Virus record (IMG/VR): IMGVR_UViG_3300047409_000459
Coordinates: 1-25,643 of that record
From: a virus
Length of the DNA stretch: 25,643 bases
Reading direction: 5' to 3' (one strand)
Shown here piece after piece: positions 23,586 to 25,643 of the stretch. The translations under genes were made by a program, and so were the position numbers. Under the pieces are notes generated by a model. That model was given only the letters and a program-made list of their open reading frames with translations, ran no database searches and was not told the DNA's origin. How positions within the stretch are numbered: position 1 is the stretch's first letter; the number at the start of each line of letters is the position of its first letter.

Positions 23586-24167
23586 CTAACCCCGCCTGCC
23601 CTTGCTCCTCGGGTCGCTCGGCGGCTGAGGTTCGTCGGGCGGCGGCGGCGCCGGTAGCGTAGTCGCCGTCGGAGCCGCCGGATCAGCGTGCGGCTGCCCC
23701 GCCAGCACCGAATCGTCAGCGTCGTCCGGGAAGTCGTCCGGATCGTCCGGCACGAACAGTTCGCCCTCGCCCTCCAGGTCAGCCACGCCGATGTTCCCGG
23801 CCGCCACGTCCGGCTGCTTCCGTATCCCCATCGCGATGCCGGTCGCCATCACGATCACGCCCTGAATCACCTCGTAGGTCTTCACGTTGATCGTGTTCGA
23901 GAACGCCGCGATGATCGCCGGGAGCGACGCGATCACCGCCACCCAGAACTCGCTCGTGTGCCAGTAGTCCTTGACATCGGAGTTCTGCTTCGCCAGGCCC
24001 CGCCACAGCGCGTAGCCCGCGCCCGACGCCGCCGTCGCATACACCGCCCACCGGTCAGGCAGTGACCCGGCAATCGCCGTCAGCCACGCCGCCACGTTCA
24101 CGACCACGAGCAGCAGGAACTCCAGCGTGCGGAACGTCTTCGGGTTGAAGTTCAACGCGCCCGTCAT
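23586..24167 (-). CDS. Holin-like membrane protein
   Basis: A 193-aa protein with four likely membrane spans at about 15-35 (TLEFLLLVVVNVAAWLTAI), 41-57, 73-93 (FWVAVIASLPAIIAAFSNTI) and 99-114 (QGVIVMATGIAMGI). A long acidic, Pro-rich tail (about 130-193; PDDPDDFPDDADD, PAPPPPDEPQPP) is probably cytoplasmic and disordered. Its size, spans and place two bases before the endolysin gene are typical of a holin. The ATG at 24167 has GAGGGGA upstream. The long tail is larger than in simple holins. It is the first gene after a strong hairpin and may be expressed from a promoter in the preceding gap. Confidence 0.8.
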   Translation of the reverse strand: MTGALNFNPKTFRTLEFLLLVVVNVAAWLTAIAGSLPDRWAVYATAASGAGYALWRGLAKQNSDVKDYWHTSEFWVAVIASLPAIIAAFSNTINVKTYEVIQGVIVMATGIAMGIRKQPDVAAGNIGVADLEGEGELFVPDDPDDFPDDADDSVLAGQPHADPAAPTATTLPAPPPPDEPQPPSDPRSKGRRG

Positions 24168-24238
24168 GTGCCAATCCCCTCGTGAAGCGGCAGTAACGCT
24201 CGGCGTGAGCCTATCACTCCGACCGACGGACGCAGATA

Positions 24239-24280
24239 CAGCAACGCCGCCCGGCGTCTCTCGACGACCAGGCGGCGCTG
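24239..24280 (-). terminator. Strong GC hairpin upstream of holin
   Basis: A long inverted repeat with GAGA tetraloop. Minus-strand arms CAGCGCCGCCTGGTCGTC and GACGCCGGGCGGCGTTGCTG pair for about 17 base pairs with a single bulged T and G-U wobbles. It lies 20 bases past the stop of the 78-aa gene. No U-run follows. Best read as a terminator or processing hairpin dividing the envelope genes from the lysis genes. Confidence 0.55.
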
Positions 24281-24300
24281 CGCGGGGGGGAAGCTCTACG

Positions 24301-24537
24301 TCACGGCGTGGCGAACTCGCATCCGTCGAGGGATGGGTCGGTGTCGCACGGATCGGCAGGAACGTAGTCAGGTGCCGTCACAGCGCGCGGACGGCCGAGC
24401 ATGTCGGTCGTCGCCGTCGGCGCCACGAACGGCGACTTCGGCTCGCCCGCCGTCGCCTTGTGCACGTGGTAGATCACGTTCGCGAGCACGAACACGACCG
24501 CCACCAGCGACAGCAGCGTCTTCGCCTGATCGCTCAT
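24301..24537 (-). CDS. Small single-span membrane protein
   Basis: A 78-aa protein with one hydrophobic span near the N-terminus (TLLSLVAVVFVLANVIYHV, about 6-24), then a hydrophilic, Pro/Thr-rich tail ending DPSLDGCEFATP. The ATG at 24537 shares its first bases with the stop of the lipoprotein gene (TGATG). A start three codons earlier exists, but this ATG is favoured by the coupling. It could be a partner of the lipoprotein (for example an antiholin or anchor), but no family is recognised. The two cysteines in the tail (CDTDPSLDGC) may form a disulfide outside the membrane if the tail is exported. Confidence 0.75.
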   Translation of the reverse strand: MSDQAKTLLSLVAVVFVLANVIYHVHKATAGEPKSPFVAPTATTDMLGRPRAVTAPDYVPADPCDTDPSLDGCEFATP

Positions 24538-24923
24538 CAGCCACACTCCCGATCCACGATCAGGGACACGGCGCCGGTCACCGCAGCGCCAGCCGACGGG
24601 TCAGTCTCGCAGACCGTCCAGTTCGAGCGGACGACGATCCCGAAGGTGCCGCCGCCGACCTCCACGTAGCCGATCCCGAGCGCGTCCAGCTTCGCCTCGG
24701 CCACGTCCAGCCGACGCCCGATCAGGTTCGGCATCGCCGAAGCGTCCTCGGTCGCGGCCGGAGCCGGAGCCGGAGCCGGAGCCGCCGCCGGAGCCGGAGC
24801 CACGACCGTCACCGTCGCGGGCGCAGCCGCGGCGCCCACCTCGCTCGTGGCACCGCCACAAGCAGCAACCGTACCCACCAGGGCGAGCAGCCCCAGCATC
24901 GAACCAATCATCTTGCGCATCAT
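24537..24923 (-). CDS. Lipoprotein with PASTA-like domain
   Basis: A 128-aa secreted lipoprotein. Residues 1-21 form a signal peptide (MMRKMIGSMLGLLALVGTVA) and the lipobox VAAC places the lipid cysteine at C22. A low-complexity linker of Ala-Pro repeats follows (about 32-58). The C-terminal domain (63-125) is PASTA-like: MPNLIGRRLDVAEAKLDALG, an RSNWTVCETDPSAGAAV turn, and LIVD as final strand. PASTA domains bind peptidoglycan fragments. C105 and C127 could form a disulfide. The ATG at 24923 is favoured because GGAAAGG lies six bases upstream; the ATG at 24929 would sit directly against it. Possible roles are superinfection exclusion or envelope modification; neither is shown by sequence. 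Confidence 0.85.
   Translation of the reverse strand: MMRKMIGSMLGLLALVGTVAACGGATSEVGAAAAPATVTVVAPAPAAAPAPAPAPAATEDASAMPNLIGRRLDVAEAKLDALGIGYVEVGGGTFGIVVRSNWTVCETDPSAGAAVTGAVSLIVDRECG
24757..24801 (-). repeat. GGAGCC hexanucleotide repeat in lipoprotein linker
   Basis: Interrupted tandem copies of GCCGGA (minus strand TCCGGC) encode alternating Ala-Pro. The unit is two codons long, so copy changes would shorten or lengthen the linker without shifting frame. Confidence 0.7.
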
Positions 24924-24936
24924 GCGCATCCTTTCC

Positions 24937-24952
24937 GCGGCCCCTCGGCCGC
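24937..24952 (-). promoter_or_regulatory. Hairpin abutting lipoprotein ribosome site
   Basis: A perfect six-base-pair stem (GCGGCC/GGCCGC) with four-base loop lies between the 56-aa gene and the lipoprotein gene. It directly touches the GGAAAGG ribosome site at 24930-24936. It may control lipoprotein translation or end the short upstream message. Confidence 0.4.
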
Positions 24953-24973
24953 AATGAACCGGTCAGCCGTCGG

Positions 24974-25144
24974 CTACCGGTATCGCTCCGACGCCAGCAT
25001 CACCTTCGTGATCTGCGCGCCCTCACCGGCCACCTCGACCGATGCCTGGTGCACCGAAGGGGTCACCTTCGGCGTGTCGTGCACGTCGAAGAACTTCTTG
25101 TCCTCCGTACCGTCCTTCCGGAAGACGACAACGAATCGCGCCAT
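24974..25144 (-). CDS. Small hypothetical protein
   Basis: A 56-aa protein beginning MARFVVVFRKDGTEDKKFFD, then VHDTPKVTPSVHQASVEVAG, ending MLASERYR. It is likely one small alpha/beta unit without signal or membrane span. The ATG at 25144 has GGAAAGGGTAGGT just upstream, so this start is preferred over an upstream one at 25201 that would begin inside the promoter-like region. It is the first gene behind the candidate promoter, ahead of the lipoprotein. No family recognised. It may be a small host-takeover or regulatory protein, but nothing in the sequence shows it. Confidence 0.65.
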   Translation of the reverse strand: MARFVVVFRKDGTEDKKFFDVHDTPKVTPSVHQASVEVAGEGAQITKVMLASERYR

Positions 25145-25174
25145 ACCTACCCTTTCCGCGAGCGATGCTCGCAA

Positions 25175-25212
25175 CGTGTGTATGGCCGGACTATACCACA
25201 CGCCGTGTGTAT
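25175..25212 (-). promoter_or_regulatory. Candidate promoter with operator-like palindrome
   Basis: In the 68-base gap the minus strand carries TGGTATAGT, an extended -10 element (TATAGT at 25195-25190). ATACACACG occurs at 25212-25204 and again at 25183-25175, with an inverted copy (ATACCACACG on the plus strand, 25193-25202) making a near-perfect palindrome. The -10 box overlaps the palindrome edge and the third half-site lies at the expected start of the transcript. No good -35 box is seen. Confidence 0.45.
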
Positions 25213-25566
25213 CTAGCGGCTCGCCCTCCGGTTCGCCTGCCGATGCGCCGCCAGCGCCGCCGCGATCCGCTTGTGCACCCGCCGAAGCTCACGCACCGAC
25301 TCGCCCATCCGCACCGGGTCCTTCTCGTTCGCGATCCACGGATGCGTGCCGTCCTTCAGCGCCGCCCGCGAGTTCGTCAGGAACCGCGACGCCCGCTGCC
25401 ACTGCTCCTCGTCCGCCGTGCCGGTCGCGAATGCGTCGATCAGGTCGCGATGGCCGCCCACGTCGAGCATCCCCTGCCGCATCGCGTCCAGGTGCTCGCG
25501 GTCCGGCTGCCGGTGGCGCATCGCGCGCTGCTCGGCAGCCAACTCGCTCCGGGTGAACTTCGGCAT
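25213..25566 (-). CDS. Hypothetical helical protein
   Basis: A 117-aa protein, largely helical and basic: MPKFTRSELAAEQRAMRHRQ, a DALMRQG-like stretch (HLDAMRQGMLDVGGHRDLID), EEQWQRASRFLTNSRAALKD, and a closing MGESVRELRRVHKRIAAALA helix. The ATG at 25566 has GGAGG eight bases upstream, which decides the start. The same frame is open to the window edge, so it could be the end of a longer gene, but the ribosome site argues otherwise. Upstream genes, probably portal and terminase by phage order, are outside the window. Family not recognised. Confidence 0.7.
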   Translation of the reverse strand: MPKFTRSELAAEQRAMRHRQPDREHLDAMRQGMLDVGGHRDLIDAFATGTADEEQWQRASRFLTNSRAALKDGTHPWIANEKDPVRMGESVRELRRVHKRIAAALAAHRQANRRASR

Positions 25567-25643
25567 CTGCCGATCCTCCGGCACCGGCCCCACCGGCGAC
25601 TGGCCCTTCGACTTCGGCCGCGTCGAGCCGTGGAGCGCCTGCC

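Noticed and set aside
24301-24923. Spanin-like i-/o-spanin pair (membrane protein plus lipoprotein)
   Set aside because: The PASTA-type domain and actinobacterial signs argue for a host without a Gram-negative outer membrane; the helix protein lacks a coiled coil.
1-25643. tRNA genes, CRISPR arrays, integrase, attachment sites, insertion sequences
   Set aside because: None seen on reading; no cloverleaf-like or regularly spaced repeats and no transposase motifs.

Overview
The window is a 25.6-kb block of late genes from a tailed phage or prophage with a contractile (myovirus-type) tail. Every credible gene lies on the minus strand, so transcription runs from the right end to the left. The DNA is strongly GC-rich with G/C at most third codon positions. 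GTG starts are common and many genes overlap by 1 to 4 bases (TGATG, GTGA, TAATG). An actinobacterial host is the best guess. The support is a PASTA lipoprotein of actinobacterial type, a DNFNRA-type lectin tail domain common in actinophages, strong AGGAGG-like ribosome binding sites and the base composition. The species cannot be named, and no integrase, repressor or tRNA gene is visible.

Right end, about 25566 to 21920: a hypothetical gene, a promoter/operator-like palindrome, then a lysis and cell-envelope group. That group holds a 56-aa protein, a PASTA lipoprotein coupled to a one-helix membrane protein, a strong hairpin, a four-helix holin-like protein, a peptidoglycan-binding plus NlpC/P60-like endolysin, a 53-aa membrane protein (a small extra gene with a GTG start) and a second wall hydrolase with peptidoglycan-binding and transglycosylase-like domains. 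Lysis genes just before the capsid genes are a less common arrangement.

Head, about 21820 to 18227: prohead protease fused to an acidic helical scaffold (with a possible nested scaffold start), decoration protein, major capsid protein with a hairpin behind it, and a coiled-coil protein. Neck, about 18175 to 16090: connector, stopper, HK97 gp10-like protein and tail-completion protein.

Tail, about 16080 to 1: the order follows the PBSX (Xkd) plan. It runs sheath, tube, small protein, tail assembly chaperone with a programmed -1 frameshift at GGGAAAA, tape measure with two embedded muralytic domains, LysM protein, hub, then two extra genes sharing a duplicated C-terminal domain that looks like a double-psi beta-barrel (DPBB, RlpA/expansin-like). 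After these come an XkdR-like protein fused to a tail-collar fibre, a gp25/XkdS wedge protein, baseplate J with an inserted module, an XkdU/gpI-like protein, an HNH homing-type endonuclease, and the first 23 codons of a further gene that runs off the left edge.

No gene-free stretch exceeds about 300 bases. The longest gap is 24168-24300 (133 bases), which holds the strong hairpin. The most notable points are the frameshift fusion, the paralogous DPBB-like pair between hub and spike genes, the large number of peptidoglycan-active domains (tape measure twice, LysM, two lysins, PASTA and perhaps two DPBB), and the candidate operator at 25175-25212.
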